Source of the DNA: Saprospiraceae bacterium
GTDB lineage: Bacteria; Bacteroidota; Bacteroidia; Chitinophagales; Saprospiraceae
DNA length: 64,000 nucleotides
Assembly: GCA_020630435.1 (NCBI GenBank)
Contig: JAHDBJ010000001.1
Location: forward strand, 248,001 to 312,000
Reading direction: 5' to 3'
Positions 1 to 8,864 of this stretch are shown in pieces. The notes beneath the pieces are model-generated. The model did no database searches. It was not told the DNA's origin and worked only from the letters and a program-made list of their open reading frames with translations. Within the stretch, counting starts at the first letter, position 1, and each line of letters starts with the position of its first letter. The position numbers and the translations under genes were made by a program.

Positions 1-2
1 TA

Positions 3-212
3 GAGATCGATTGTTCTAAATATAATATTCCACCTCCACCTAGTAATAATGGAGGAATCGATGAAGGGGGAGGCGATTTCTTTGAAGATGAAATTGATGA
101 TCAACCTAGTCCGCAAGCCAATAATAATACAGGAACGAGTACAAATACACCGACAACACCTAGCGAAACAGCAAGTGATGGAGATGAGGATTTTGGTGAT
201 GATTTTAACTAA
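3..212 (+). CDS. C-terminal end of an acidic-tailed protein (partial)
   Basis: An open frame runs in from the left edge and stops with TAA at 210-212, giving the last 69 residues of a larger protein. The visible part has a proline run (IPPPPSNN), then a Gly/Asp/Glu-rich stretch, a Thr/Ser/Asn/Pro-rich stretch and a final acidic tail (DGDEDFGDDFN). This is low-complexity, probably disordered sequence. Nothing visible identifies the family. The reading frame is supported by its composition and by the stop lying just before the next gene, which starts 27 bp downstream. Confidence 0.6.
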   Translation, partial: EIDCSKYNIPPPPSNNGGIDEGGGDFFEDEIDDQPSPQANNNTGTSTNTPTTPSETASDGDEDFGDDFN

Positions 213-238
213 CAACAAAAGAGCTATATTCAAAAATC

Positions 239-766
239 TTGGAAATTCGTCCTGTTCAATATAATCAAGCCGAAATCCTCGCTCCATTTGCCAGAGCCTT
301 ATTTTATGATGCCTATAAGGATTCTACAGACGGTGAAGATATGGGGGTTTACCTAGATAATGCCTTCAATCTTTCTAAGGTACAAAAAGAGATTTCTAAT
401 CCTAAAATCCAATATTTTTTTGCTTGCCAGAATGATGAATTAATTGGATACTTAAAATTACGATGGGATAGAAACGATGAAAAACTAGAAGATTTTAATC
501 CTATTGAATTGCAACGTATCTATTTGAAAAGAGAATATTGGGGAAAACAACTAGGAAGTGAACTGCTAAATTTTTCATTTAATTACGCTATAGAAAGCGG
601 ATTTGATTGTCTTTGGTTACTTATTTATAGGGAAAATAAAAAAGCCATGCGCTTTTATCAAAAACATGGCATGGAGATTTTTGGGGAACGTTATTTTCTT
701 TTTGGAAACACACAACATTTAGACTGGGTACTGCTGAAAGATTTGAGAAATTATAATTCAATATAA
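239..766 (+). CDS. GNAT family N-acetyltransferase
   Basis: A 175-residue protein with the GNAT fold order. Strands around residues 55-75 (YFFACQNDELIGYLKLRW) lead into the acetyl-CoA loop at about residues 95-108 (REYWGKQLGSELL, a variant of Q/RxxGxG/A), then a helix and the closing motif ENKKAMRFYQKHGMEIFGER. It probably transfers an acetyl group from acetyl-CoA to an amine; the substrate cannot be read from sequence. The start is TTG at 239; no in-frame ATG lies upstream after the previous stop, so the start is slightly uncertain. It ends 12 bp from a convergent gene. Confidence 0.85.
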   Translation: MEIRPVQYNQAEILAPFARALFYDAYKDSTDGEDMGVYLDNAFNLSKVQKEISNPKIQYFFACQNDELIGYLKLRWDRNDEKLEDFNPIELQRIYLKREYWGKQLGSELLNFSFNYAIESGFDCLWLLIYRENKKAMRFYQKHGMEIFGERYFLFGNTQHLDWVLLKDLRNYNSI

Positions 767-778
767 AATTGAAAATTC

Positions 779-1507
779 CTAAACTTTTTCAACAGTTCCT
801 CTAATTTTCCAGGCACCCAGATTTTTGGTCTTCCAAGTATGTTCAAGCAAGAGTTGTTTTTTGTTTTTAGAAAAGTCACTATGTGTATGTGTCCAAACGT
901 GAACGCCTATAAACTCATCTTTTTTAACAAGACTCCATATATTCTGAAAAATATTTTGCCCTTCTTGGATAGCATTGATAACTTTCTGAGGAATTGATTT
1001 AGTGTAAGGTTCTATTTTACTTTCAAAAAACGTTTTCATAGAACTTTCTATGTCATCTAGCTTAATTTGTTTTGGGTCAAAACTTTTAATGACTTCACCT
1101 ACTGCTTTGACGACTTCTTTATTCAATGCAGTATGTCCTGCCTCAGCCCCCTGATCACTTACATTGTTTTCTTCTAACAATACGGCTAAAACACCAAAGG
1201 TTGCAGGAAGATTTTGTTCAAAGTAAGGTACTCGAAGCGGTTTTAACTGTATCTGCCACTCTCCTACGGATTTGGGTATAGCTGTTTTATATCCTGCTGT
1301 TAAAGTAGGCGTTGCTAGATTACCATGACTTCCATGCGAAAATTGAAAATCAGCCTTACCCTCCAACAAAAATTTATCGGTAATTTTAATACAACTCCCA
1401 TCAGCTTTGAATTGTACCATCCAAAGATAGGGTTTGGATACTCCTTTAGGGTATTCAACACATTCTAATTCTTGGAATTTTATTTTTAAAGACAAGGTTT
1501 CTAACAT
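779..1507 (-). CDS. hypothetical protein, 242 aa
   Basis: I do not recognise the family. The protein has no signal peptide or membrane segment. The N-terminal part looks beta-rich with alternating hydrophobics (LWMVQFKADGSCIKI). The middle (about residues 125-190) is helical and charged, and the C-terminal part again looks beta-rich with a Trp/His cluster (HVWTHTHSDF). It starts at an ATG, reads leftwards and ends tail-to-tail with the GNAT gene. A cytoplasmic role is likely; no function is proposed. Confidence 0.65.
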   Translation of the reverse strand: MLETLSLKIKFQELECVEYPKGVSKPYLWMVQFKADGSCIKITDKFLLEGKADFQFSHGSHGNLATPTLTAGYKTAIPKSVGEWQIQLKPLRVPYFEQNLPATFGVLAVLLEENNVSDQGAEAGHTALNKEVVKAVGEVIKSFDPKQIKLDDIESSMKTFFESKIEPYTKSIPQKVINAIQEGQNIFQNIWSLVKKDEFIGVHVWTHTHSDFSKNKKQLLLEHTWKTKNLGAWKIRGTVEKV

Positions 1508-1635
1508 AGGATCAATTCTATAGCGTAAAACAAGTATTAAAAACTAATATCATACGAAAGTAGCTATTCTATAAAAGAACCGAAAATTAATTCTTGATTT
1601 TTAACATAACGGGCATTATAGCATCATAGATTTTT

Positions 1636-1643
1636 TACCTTTG
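1636..1643 (+). promoter_or_regulatory. Bacteroidota -7 box TACCTTTG
   Basis: An exact match to TAnnTTTG, the -7 element of the Bacteroidota housekeeping sigma factor, lies 60 bp before the aldehyde dehydrogenase ATG. No TTG is seen at the usual -33 spacing, so support is partial. Confidence 0.45.
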
Positions 1644-1703
1644 TGGGAATTTTATAAAAATTATCTTTTCAGACATCAACCAAATTTTTAAAATACCAAA
1701 TTT

Positions 1704-3230
1704 ATGAATTTAGATTTTTTGAAAACGCTTGGACTTTCAGAGAAAAATGCAGGCACAAGTACGGGAATAGAAAGCACTAGTAAGGGAGCATACATTGATT
1801 CCTATTCTCCTGTAGATGGAAAATATATAGGTAGTGTTAGTACAACAACTAGAGACGAATACGATGCTGTGGTGCAAAAATCAAAAGAAGCCTTTAAAAC
1901 ATGGCGAACACTTCCTGCACCAAAACGTGGCGAAATCGTTCGTTTATATGGCGAAGCACTAAGAGAACATAAAGAAGCTCTAGGGAAACTAGTTTCTTAT
2001 GAAATGGGAAAAAGCTACCAAGAAGGTTTAGGAGAAGTACAAGAAATGATTGATATTTGTGATTTTGCAGTTGGTTTATCTAGGCAGCTTTATGGATTGA
2101 GTATGCATTCGGAACGTCCTGCTCATCGAATGTATGAACAATGGCATCCACTAGGCATTGTAGGTATTATTTCTGCCTTCAACTTCCCAGTAGCAGTTTG
2201 GTCTTGGAATGCTATGATAGCTATGGTTTGTGGTGATGTGACGATATGGAAGCCTTCGGAAAAGACGCCACTTTGTGGGGTAGCTTGTCAAAATATTTTC
2301 CATAAAGTGCTTAAAGAAAATAATATTCCAGAAGGTGTTGTCTGCTTAGTCAATGGTGATTATAAAGTAGGCGAATATCTATCTACCGATACTCGTATTC
2401 CTTTGGTTTCGGCTACTGGGAGTACTCGTATGGGGAAAATTGTAGCAGAGACGGTTGCAAGAAGACTAGGTAGAACATTACTTGAACTAGGAGGGAACAA
2501 TGCAATCATTGTTACACCATCGGCAGATCTTAAACTAGTATTAACAGGGACGGTATTTGGTGCAGTGGGAACTTGTGGTCAACGTTGTACGTCTACTCGT
2601 CGTTTAATCATCCATGAAAGCATTTATGATACCGTTAAGGAAAAGATTGCTGGAGCTTATCCTCAATTAAAAATTGGAAATCCGTTAGATCAAGATAATC
2701 ATGTAGGACCACTTATTGATAAAGGTGCAGTAGAAATGTATCTACAGGCTATTGAAAAAGTGAAAGCAGCAGGTGGTCATGAAGTTGTAGCAGGTGGTGT
2801 ACTAGAAGGAGAAGGGTATGAAAGTGGCTGTTATGTTAGGCCTTGTGTATTTGAGGCTCAGCCAGATTATGCTATTGTACAGCATGAGACTTTTGCGCCT
2901 ATTTTATATTTATTAAAATATAAAGATTTAGATGAGGCGATTGCTATCCAAAACAACGTACCTCAAGGTTTATCTTCTGCGATTATGACCAATAACTTAC
3001 GTGATGCTGAATTATTCCTTTCAACGGCTGGCTCCGATTGTGGTATTGCAAACGTGAATATAGGAACAAGTGGCGCAGAAATTGGAGGTGCATTTGGAGG
3101 AGAAAAAGAAACAGGAGGGGGAAGAGAATCAGGCTCTGATTCTTGGAAAACGTATATGCGTCGTCAAACCAATACCATCAATTATTCTACAGATCTTCCA
3201 CTTGCTCAGGGTATTAAATTCGATTTTTAA
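1704..3230 (+). CDS. L-aminoadipate-semialdehyde dehydrogenase (antiquitin/ALDH7 type)
   Basis: A 508-residue NAD-dependent aldehyde dehydrogenase. The cofactor region (IISAFNFPVAVWSWN, then WKPSEKTPL), the general-base glutamate (LLELGGNN) and the catalytic cysteine (GTCGQRCTSTRR, about residue 298) are all present. The end of the protein (DSWKTYMRRQTNTINYS followed by DLPLAQGIKFDF) is typical of the ALDH7/antiquitin subfamily, which oxidises alpha-aminoadipate semialdehyde in lysine breakdown. That makes lysine or pipecolate catabolism the likely role, by family knowledge. No other lysine-catabolic gene is adjacent. It has its own promoter box and a downstream terminator, so it is probably monocistronic. 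Confidence 0.9.
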   Translation: MNLDFLKTLGLSEKNAGTSTGIESTSKGAYIDSYSPVDGKYIGSVSTTTRDEYDAVVQKSKEAFKTWRTLPAPKRGEIVRLYGEALREHKEALGKLVSYEMGKSYQEGLGEVQEMIDICDFAVGLSRQLYGLSMHSERPAHRMYEQWHPLGIVGIISAFNFPVAVWSWNAMIAMVCGDVTIWKPSEKTPLCGVACQNIFHKVLKENNIPEGVVCLVNGDYKVGEYLSTDTRIPLVSATGSTRMGKIVAETVARRLGRTLLELGGNNAIIVTPSADLKLVLTGTVFGAVGTCGQRCTSTRRLIIHESIYDTVKEKIAGAYPQLKIGNPLDQDNHVGPLIDKGAVEMYLQAIEKVKAAGGHEVVAGGVLEGEGYESGCYVRPCVFEAQPDYAIVQHETFAPILYLLKYKDLDEAIAIQNNVPQGLSSAIMTNNLRDAELFLSTAGSDCGIANVNIGTSGAEIGGAFGGEKETGGGRESGSDSWKTYMRRQTNTINYSTDLPLAQGIKFDF

Positions 3231-3273
3231 TTTTTATAAAAAATATTTTAAATACCTTTTAAATTAATAATCT

Positions 3274-3317
3274 AAACTTTCATACTAAAGATTAGTTTTA
3301 GTATGAAAGTTTTTTTA
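3274..3317 (+). terminator. intrinsic terminator after the aldehyde dehydrogenase
   Basis: A perfect 16-bp stem (3274-3289 pairing with 3297-3312, 7-nt loop) is followed by a T run. It lies about 45 bp after the aldehyde dehydrogenase stop. Confidence 0.85.
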
Positions 3318-3345
3318 GTGTAAAAAATAAGTAGGTAAATTGCTT

Positions 3346-3353
3346 TATCTTTG
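3346..3353 (+). promoter_or_regulatory. Bacteroidota -7 box TATCTTTG upstream of thiL
   Basis: An exact TAnnTTTG match 20 bp before the thiL ATG, right after the preceding terminator. It implies a short 5' leader. No clear TTG at -33. Confidence 0.5.
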
Positions 3354-3373
3354 CTGCCTTAAATATTAATACT

Positions 3374-4411
3374 ATGGAACAAAAGCGTACGGATGTTAAT
3401 GAGTTGGGTGAATTTGGATTAATCGATCATTTAACAAAAGAAAATCCCATTCAAAATAATTCGACAATTATGGGAGTAGGTGATGATGCTGCGGTAATTG
3501 ATAATGGTGAGATGGTAACAGTTGTCTCTACAGATATGCTAGTTGAGGGAATTCACTTTGATTTAATGTACGCCCCTTTAAAACACTTAGGATATAAAGC
3601 TATTGTCGTCAACCTATCCGATATTTATGCAATGAATGCTACCCCAAAACAAGTGACAGTATCTTTAGCATTATCCAATCGTTTCTCTGTTGAAGCCCTT
3701 GAAGAAATATATGCGGGCATCTATACTGCTTGCAAACGTTATGGTGTTGATTTAATTGGTGGAGATACTACTTCTTCTCCTAAAGGGTTATACATTAGTG
3801 TGACGGCTATTGGTCAAGCAAAAAAAGAAAGGTTAGCTTATCGAAATACGGCCAAGGTAGGAGATTTACTTTGCATAACAGGCAACTTAGGAGCAGCTTA
3901 TCTTGGACTGCAATTGCTTGAACGAGAAAAACAAATTTATTTGTCCAATCCTGGGGTTCAACCAGATTTAGAAAATCAAGATTACCTTGTTGGGCGACAA
4001 CTCAAACCAGAAGCGAGGAAGGATGTAATAGAAACGTTTAAAAAAGTCGGACTTGTTCCAACAGCTATGATAGATGTGTCGGACGGTTTGGCATCCGAAG
4101 TTTTCCATATTTGTAAGCAATCAAAAGTAGGAGCGATCATTGAAGAAAGTGGTATTCCACTACATCCTGACACGGAGATGATGGCATTAAAGTTTAAGTT
4201 AGATCCAGCGACTTGTGCTTTAAGTGGGGGAGAAGATTATGAACTCTTGTTCACTATTGATCCTAGCGATATTGAAAAAATAAAGTATTTACCAGATATA
4301 TATATTATGGGTGAAATTGTTCCTAAAGAAGATGGTATCAAATTGCATACTAAAGGGGGAAATATTCATGCACTAAAAGCACAAGGATGGAGGCACTTTG
4401 GAGAGGAATGA
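3374..4411 (+). CDS. thiL: thiamine-monophosphate kinase
   Basis: A 345-residue protein of the PurM/ThiL ATP-grasp-like superfamily. It phosphorylates thiamine phosphate to thiamine diphosphate with ATP, the last step of cofactor synthesis. Diagnostic motifs are GVGDDAAVI (about residue 35), STDMLVEGIHFD (metal and substrate binding), NLSDIYAMNA, GGDTTSS, DVSDGLASE and SGGEDYELLF. Length is normal for the family. The ATG start follows a promoter box closely. The gene ends 4 bp from a convergent gene, so there is no room for a terminator between them. Confidence 0.95.
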   Translation: MEQKRTDVNELGEFGLIDHLTKENPIQNNSTIMGVGDDAAVIDNGEMVTVVSTDMLVEGIHFDLMYAPLKHLGYKAIVVNLSDIYAMNATPKQVTVSLALSNRFSVEALEEIYAGIYTACKRYGVDLIGGDTTSSPKGLYISVTAIGQAKKERLAYRNTAKVGDLLCITGNLGAAYLGLQLLEREKQIYLSNPGVQPDLENQDYLVGRQLKPEARKDVIETFKKVGLVPTAMIDVSDGLASEVFHICKQSKVGAIIEESGIPLHPDTEMMALKFKLDPATCALSGGEDYELLFTIDPSDIEKIKYLPDIYIMGEIVPKEDGIKLHTKGGNIHALKAQGWRHFGEE

Positions 4412-4415
4412 CTTC

Positions 4416-5234
4416 TCAATATACCGTACATAATGCCATTACTTCAGTCTTAAAATTTTCTAACTTTTGTAGTATTTGATTAAAAAAAATATTATGTCGT
4501 TTTTCATCTGTACCATCAATTGCTTCAGTACGTTTGATCATTTTCTGAAACCAGTTTAAGGTATACTTCCCAATACCTGAATGATTAGATTTTAAAAAAT
4601 TAGGATTCTCAAAAGTATTATAAAGTATAAATGATTCATCATAACTTATTAAGAGTGTATTGCTAGTGTGAAACATTTGATTATTGTAAAGTTGTATTTT
4701 TCCATTAAACTTAGTTGCTAAACCATTAGAGCCAAATTTTCTGTTTACACTTGCTAAAAATTTTAGCTGCTTAAACAGCTCAATTAACTTTTCACAAAGT
4801 AGGATTGCTTCATTTGGTGAATTAAACAAACCACATTCTATATAATATTTGATTTGTGAAGTGGTATTATTAATAATATTTAAATGCCATATCTCAGTAG
4901 AATCAATTTTACTATACCCCTCTAGGATTTTCTGCGTAAGTGCTAGTTCTTCACGATAAACAGCCATCATATCAAAACTGAAAGCGGTATTTTTTAATTG
5001 TGGTAGTTCCCATACTGAACGCCCCCAAGCATACAATTTAAATAAAGCGAGTTCTGGAATTTTGAAATAATAAAAAATGGGAATTTCATTAGTCGCATAA
5101 TAGAGGTGCACATTTTCTAGTGCGGTTAACAGAGACATATCATGAGCAATAGGTTGTAGGTAATCTTTGTATGATTTGATAGGATAATCAATATGTGCAA
5201 AATCAAAATATGTTGTAATGGAAAGTTGATTCAT
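4416..5234 (-). CDS. hypothetical protein, 272 aa
   Basis: Not recognised. The ATG at 5234 is preferred; an in-frame TTG 33 bp upstream (5267) would add 11 residues. There is no signal peptide. The protein is rich in aromatic residues and Leu/Ile, probably mixed alpha/beta and cytoplasmic. The first 45 bp of this gene lie inside a 109-bp segment duplicated at 5444-5552, so a truncated copy of its 5' end (ATG at 5488, stop after 18 codons) sits upstream of the next gene. Ends tail-to-tail with thiL. Confidence 0.65.
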   Translation of the reverse strand: MNQLSITTYFDFAHIDYPIKSYKDYLQPIAHDMSLLTALENVHLYYATNEIPIFYYFKIPELALFKLYAWGRSVWELPQLKNTAFSFDMMAVYREELALTQKILEGYSKIDSTEIWHLNIINNTTSQIKYYIECGLFNSPNEAILLCEKLIELFKQLKFLASVNRKFGSNGLATKFNGKIQLYNNQMFHTSNTLLISYDESFILYNTFENPNFLKSNHSGIGKYTLNWFQKMIKRTEAIDGTDEKRHNIFFNQILQKLENFKTEVMALCTVY

Positions 5235-5298
5235 TTTAAAGATAGAGATAAGGCATCTTTGTATCAATTAATTTAAATAACAACATAATAATTGAAAA
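5190..5298. repeat. 109-bp direct repeat, copy 1
   Basis: Identical to 5444-5552 over 109 bp; the copies are 254 bp apart start to start. This copy spans the first 45 bp of the 272-aa gene (minus strand) and 64 bp of upstream DNA. It ends at a TTG that opens a short hydrophobic frame. Both copies carry GGCATCTTTG, one mismatch from the TAnnTTTG -7 box. Confidence 0.97.
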
Positions 5299-5411
5299 AT
5301 CACCACACACTTATTGGTCTTGGAGTAGTATTAGGCTTATTTTTTAGTTCATCAATACTACTCCTACCAAAAGAGTTAAGAGTTCGTTTAGAATTAGTTT
5401 TATTATGCTAA
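5292..5411 (+). CDS. possible 39-aa hydrophobic peptide or gene remnant
   Basis: A TTG-started frame opens at the end of repeat copy 1, in the position where copy 2 has the ATG of the secreted protein. It reads LKNHHTLIGLGVVLGLFF and continues with a Ser/Leu-rich stretch and a charged end (PKELRVRLELVLLC), then TAA. The look is of one membrane segment plus a cytoplasmic tail. It could be a real small membrane peptide or the stump of a gene cut by the duplication. The codons overlap a perfect 11-bp hairpin (5322-5332 / 5354-5364), so the coding call is weak. Confidence 0.25.
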   Translation: MKNHHTLIGLGVVLGLFFSSSILLLPKELRVRLELVLLC

Positions 5412-5443
5412 TTGATTTGTATTAAGTTATTTTAAGGCATCTT

Positions 5444-5552
5444 AATATGTGCAAAATCAAAATATGTTGTAATGGAAAGTTGATTCATTTTAAAGATAGA
5501 GATAAGGCATCTTTGTATCAATTAATTTAAATAACAACATAATAATTGAAAA
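5444..5552. repeat. 109-bp direct repeat, copy 2
   Basis: Perfect copy of 5190-5298. It ends 1 bp before the ATG of the secreted 150-aa protein, so it supplies that gene's whole leader. On the minus strand it holds a dead 5' fragment of the 272-aa gene. A 10-bp motif AAGGCATCTT inside the repeat also occurs directly before this copy (5434-5443), possibly the joint of the rearrangement. Confidence 0.97.
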
Positions 5553-5553
5553 T

Positions 5554-6006
5554 ATGAAAAAGTTTGTTTGGATATTCTTAATGCTGGCAGGAGTATTTAC
5601 AGTTAAAGCACAAATCGAATTAAAATCAAATCCTTTGGCAATGCTTTTAGGAACAGGTACTTTTTCTCTAGAATATATGCCATCTCAAAGTACGGGTTTA
5701 GAATTTTATGGTTATGCAACGGGAGATATTTCTGGTATTTATTTATCAGGGAAATATTATTTTAATCCTAAAGTACAAGGAGATAGTTTTCATGTGGGGG
5801 GATTTTTAGGTACTGTTAATAAAACAGGAGGTATAGGTTTTTTGATAGGATATAAATGGTTGTCTAAAGATGCGGTTGTATTTGAGCTTGGTAGTGGAGT
5901 CGGAAGAGATCCAACAGGAGGTGGTTTCTTACCTTATTTAAAATTCGATTTGGGGTATAGGTTTAAACCTAAGAAAAATAAAAACGGAAGTTTATCAAGT
6001 CTTTAA
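5554..6006 (+). CDS. small secreted, probably outer-membrane beta-barrel protein
   Basis: 150 residues. A signal peptide (MKKFVWIFLMLAGVFTVKAQ) is followed by Gly/aromatic-rich amphipathic strands (SLEYMPSQSTGLEFYGYATG, GGFLGTVNKTGGIGFLIGYKW, FELGSGVG, LKFDLGYRFK), like small eight-stranded porin-like proteins of Bacteroidota. It ends with a basic tail (KPKKNKNG). No specific function is visible. The leader is repeat copy 2, and an intrinsic terminator follows. Confidence 0.75.
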   Translation: MKKFVWIFLMLAGVFTVKAQIELKSNPLAMLLGTGTFSLEYMPSQSTGLEFYGYATGDISGIYLSGKYYFNPKVQGDSFHVGGFLGTVNKTGGIGFLIGYKWLSKDAVVFELGSGVGRDPTGGGFLPYLKFDLGYRFKPKKNKNGSLSSL

Positions 6007-6032
6007 GGATAAAGAAAAAATAAATCACTCTC

Positions 6033-6079
6033 TTAAGTCATTCGAAATTAAGCATCATTTCGGGTGGCTTAATTTTTAT
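6033..6079 (+). terminator. intrinsic terminator
   Basis: A 16-bp stem (6033-6048 pairing with 6057-6072, including three G-U type positions) with an 8-nt loop, followed by TTTTTATA. It lies 27 bp after the 150-aa gene. Confidence 0.8.
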
Positions 6080-6083
6080 ATAC

Positions 6084-6124
6084 AAAATGGCATTGTACAA
6101 TATTGCACAATGCCATTTTTTGAT
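6084..6124. terminator. second hairpin, probably a bidirectional terminator
   Basis: A perfect 13-bp stem (6084-6096 / 6107-6119) with a 10-nt loop, flanked by A and T runs, lies between the convergent 150-aa gene and ftsH. The T run is best on the plus strand, but the hairpin is also placed to end ftsH transcription. Confidence 0.7.
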
Positions 6125-6139
6125 TATGAGGCGAAAAAA

Positions 6140-8086
6140 TTAGAAATCTAAACTAACTTCTTCGATGCCACTTTCATTCGATTCACTCTTTTTACTAGAT
6201 GGTCTAGGTCCAATCAAACGTTCTACATCAGATTTGAGTAAGACTTCTTTTTCTAAAAGCTCATTGGCCAACTTTTCAAGTTCTTCACGACGCTCTCTCA
6301 ATAAGTTTTTAGCTCTTTCATATTGGAGATCAATCAATTTTCGTACTTCTTGATCAATCAATGTTGCGGTTTCGTCAGAATATGGTTTAGCAAATTGATT
6401 TTGATTTTGTAAATCATAAAAAGAAATATTTCCTACCTTACTATTCATACCAAACATAGCAATCATGCTATAAGACATCTTTGTTACATAATCTAAATCA
6501 CTTTGCGCACCTGTAGATATTTCATTAAAGACTACGGCTTCAGCAGCTCTTCCACCAAGCGTCATACACATTCTATCTAGCAATTGATCTTCTCTTGTTA
6601 TATACTCTTCTTTGGGTAAATATTGAGCATATCCTAAAGTACCAATTCCTCTAGGAACAATTGTTACTTTTACTAGTGGGGAAGCATGTTCTAAAAACCA
6701 ACCACAAACGGCATGCCCTGCTTCATGAAAAGCAATTACCTTTTTCTCTTCTGGGGAGATAAGTTTGTTTTTCTTTTCTAAACCACCAATGATTCTATCT
6801 AAAGCATAGTTGAAATCGTCCATATCAATTTCATGCTTATCTCGTCTTGCCGCAACCAATGCTGCCTCATTGCAAATGTTAGCAATATCAGCTCCTGCAA
6901 AACCAGGCGTCATTTCTGCAAGTGTAGAAGCAGAAATTTCATTCCCAGTTTTTACATTCTCAAGATGTACTTTAAAAATAGCTTCTCGTCCTTTTAAGTC
7001 TGGTCGGTCTATTCCAATTTGGCGGTCAAATCGACCTGGTCTAAGCAAAGCTTTATCCAATACATCTGGTCTGTTTGTTGCAGCCATTAAGATTACCCCT
7101 TTGTCCGTACTAAACCCATCCATTTCTACAAGGAGTTGATTCAAGGTATTTTCTCTTTCATCATTTCCTTGAAAAGAATTACGTCCTCTAGCACGACCAA
7201 TAGCGTCAATTTCATCAATAAAGACAATACACGGTGCTTTTTCTCGTGCTTGTTTGAATAAATCTCTTACTCTTGAAGCTCCCACCCCTACAAACATTTC
7301 TACAAAATCAGAACCAGATATAGAGAAAAAGGGAACACCAGCTTCTCCAGCTACAGCCTTTGCTAATAAGGTTTTCCCTGTTCCTGGAGGGCCTACAAGT
7401 AGCACACCTTTCGGGATTTTACCACCTAGGGCAGTATATTTTTTTGGATTTTTTAAAAAATCAACAACTTCAACAACTTCTTCTTTGGCTTCATCTAAAC
7501 CTGCAACATCAGAGAAGGTTACATTTACTTTAGTATTTTTATCAAAAAGAGTTGCTTTTGATTTTCCAATATTAAAGATTTGAGAACCAGGACCACCTCC
7601 AGCACCTCCCATACGCCTCATAATAAAAACCCAAATAGCGACAATAAGCAATAATGGCAATAACCAACTAAAAGCACTTAACCAGCTGGTTCGATTTATA
7701 TTTTTAGGATAAACAGGGTTCTCTACTTGACTCTTCTCTTGGATACTTTCAACTTGTGTATTAAAATGTTCTAATGAGCCAATAACATAAGAATAATGAG
7801 CAACTCTTCCAAAACTCGACTTCGCAGCGTCAGAGTATTCCTTTTTCTTGAGAACTTCTTTTTTTAAATATATATTAGCATATTCTTTATTAATGACTTC
7901 CAAATATTCAATATCTTCATTGAGAAGCATAGTTTTAAGTTTTCCCCAACCAATTTCAGTATCGGGAGCATTATTAAGGCTATAAAAATTTAAAGCCAGT
8001 AATAAGACAGCTACTAAACCATATATCCAATAAGAACTGAACTTAGATTCACCTGGATTATCTTTTTTATTTCTATTTTCCATCAA
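6140..8086 (-). CDS. ftsH: ATP-dependent zinc metalloprotease FtsH
   Basis: 648 residues, normal length. Order of domains: an N-terminal membrane segment (about residues 20-37), an extracytoplasmic domain, a second membrane segment (about 133-153), the AAA module with Walker A GPPGTGKT (about residue 232), Walker [13 protein letters not shown], the second region of homology [21 protein letters not shown], then the M41 peptidase with HEAGH (about residue 455). It degrades misfolded membrane proteins and selected regulators at the inner membrane. It sits downstream of rsfS in the same direction, an arrangement common in Bacteroidota. Confidence 0.98.
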   Translation of the reverse strand: MMENRNKKDNPGESKFSSYWIYGLVAVLLLALNFYSLNNAPDTEIGWGKLKTMLLNEDIEYLEVINKEYANIYLKKEVLKKKEYSDAAKSSFGRVAHYSYVIGSLEHFNTQVESIQEKSQVENPVYPKNINRTSWLSAFSWLLPLLLIVAIWVFIMRRMGGAGGGPGSQIFNIGKSKATLFDKNTKVNVTFSDVAGLDEAKEEVVEVVDFLKNPKKYTALGGKIPKGVLLVGPPGTGKTLLAKAVAGEAGVPFFSISGSDFVEMFVGVGASRVRDLFKQAREKAPCIVFIDEIDAIGRARGRNSFQGNDERENTLNQLLVEMDGFSTDKGVILMAATNRPDVLDKALLRPGRFDRQIGIDRPDLKGREAIFKVHLENVKTGNEISASTLAEMTPGFAGADIANICNEAALVAARRDKHEIDMDDFNYALDRIIGGLEKKNKLISPEEKKVIAFHEAGHAVCGWFLEHASPLVKVTIVPRGIGTLGYAQYLPKEEYITREDQLLDRMCMTLGGRAAEAVVFNEISTGAQSDLDYVTKMSYSMIAMFGMNSKVGNISFYDLQNQNQFAKPYSDETATLIDQEVRKLIDLQYERAKNLLRERREELEKLANELLEKEVLLKSDVERLIGPRPSSKKSESNESGIEEVSLDF

Positions 8087-8095
8087 TTTTTTACT

Positions 8096-8278
8096 TTAGC
8101 GATTTGCTGTTATTATTTCCTGCATCTTAAAATCATTTCTTCTGCTGGAAAATCCGTTTAAATTAAATAACGTCTGAAAATACAATTCGTATATGACTAC
8201 ACCGATAACTACATTTTTTTTTCCAAACTGTTCTAAATGAAATGAAAAATACTGTCTTTTTTCGATAAAAACAGACAT
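8096..8278 (-). CDS. possible 60-aa protein between rsfS and ftsH
   Basis: An ATG-started frame fits almost exactly between the rsfS stop (18 bp away) and the ftsH ATG (9 bp away), on the same strand. The product begins MSVFIEKRQYFSFHLEQF, has a hydrophobic patch (NVVIGVVIYELYF) and a basic end. I recognise no family and the composition is not strongly protein-like. The neat packing is the only argument for it; it may be chance in an untranslated spacer. Confidence 0.25.
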   Translation of the reverse strand: MSVFIEKRQYFSFHLEQFGKKNVVIGVVIYELYFQTLFNLNGFSSRRNDFKMQEIITANR

Positions 8279-8296
8279 TCTTTCTTTTAAATGACT

Positions 8297-8683
8297 TTAT
8301 ACGTCTTCATATGGCGTAATTTCGGCATCACTCCATAAATCTTCTAATTGATAAAATTCTCTAGCCTCTGGATGAAAAACATGGACGACTATTGTAAAAT
8401 AATCTACCAATACCCATCTCGAAGATTGTACGCCTTCTATGTTAGAAGGCAATATGTCTGCTTCTTTTTTCAATCGAAAATGCACGTTATCTGCTATGGC
8501 TTTAGTTTGGACTATGGACTCTCCTTCACATATTATAAAATAGTCAGTAGGGGCATCATCTAATTTTCGTAAGTCTAATTTGACTATATTTTTTCCTTTA
8601 ATATCTTGAATACTATCTATAATTAATTCAAGCATCTCTCTTTCGCTCAGGACTTTTGAATGTGTTTTCTTATTTATACTCAA
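8297..8683 (-). CDS. rsfS: ribosome silencing factor RsfS
   Basis: 128 residues, DUF143/RsfS family. Typical motifs are DYFIICEGES followed by QTKAIADNV, then EGVQSSRWVLVDYFTIVVHVFHPEAREFYQLEDLW. It binds ribosomal protein L14 (uL14) on the 50S subunit and blocks subunit joining under nutrient stress. The N-terminus has a short extra basic stretch (NKKTHSK). It is divergent from birA and likely heads an operon with ftsH. Confidence 0.95.
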   Translation of the reverse strand: MSINKKTHSKVLSEREMLELIIDSIQDIKGKNIVKLDLRKLDDAPTDYFIICEGESIVQTKAIADNVHFRLKKEADILPSNIEGVQSSRWVLVDYFTIVVHVFHPEAREFYQLEDLWSDAEITPYEDV

Positions 8684-8864
8684 ATTTTTTATTTTATTTT
8701 GAAGATAATTTTATGATAAAATGTGGAGGCTATTTTTTTTATGTAGAAAATTTAATATTTTCTATTCATTTTACGAAACACTTCGATTTCTGTTACTTAA
8801 TTATAACAATAATCTATAGTGCGATAATGTTACTTTTTAAAATATAAAATTACATAATTTTAAC

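Noticed and set aside
49-264. 71-codon frame at the left edge
   Set aside because: It overlaps the acidic C-terminal frame that runs in from outside and has an unlikely Met/Lys-rich product; the other frame ends cleanly before the next gene.
6165-7583. Plus-strand frames inside ftsH
   Set aside because: They lie wholly within the highly conserved ftsH sequence and have no family features.
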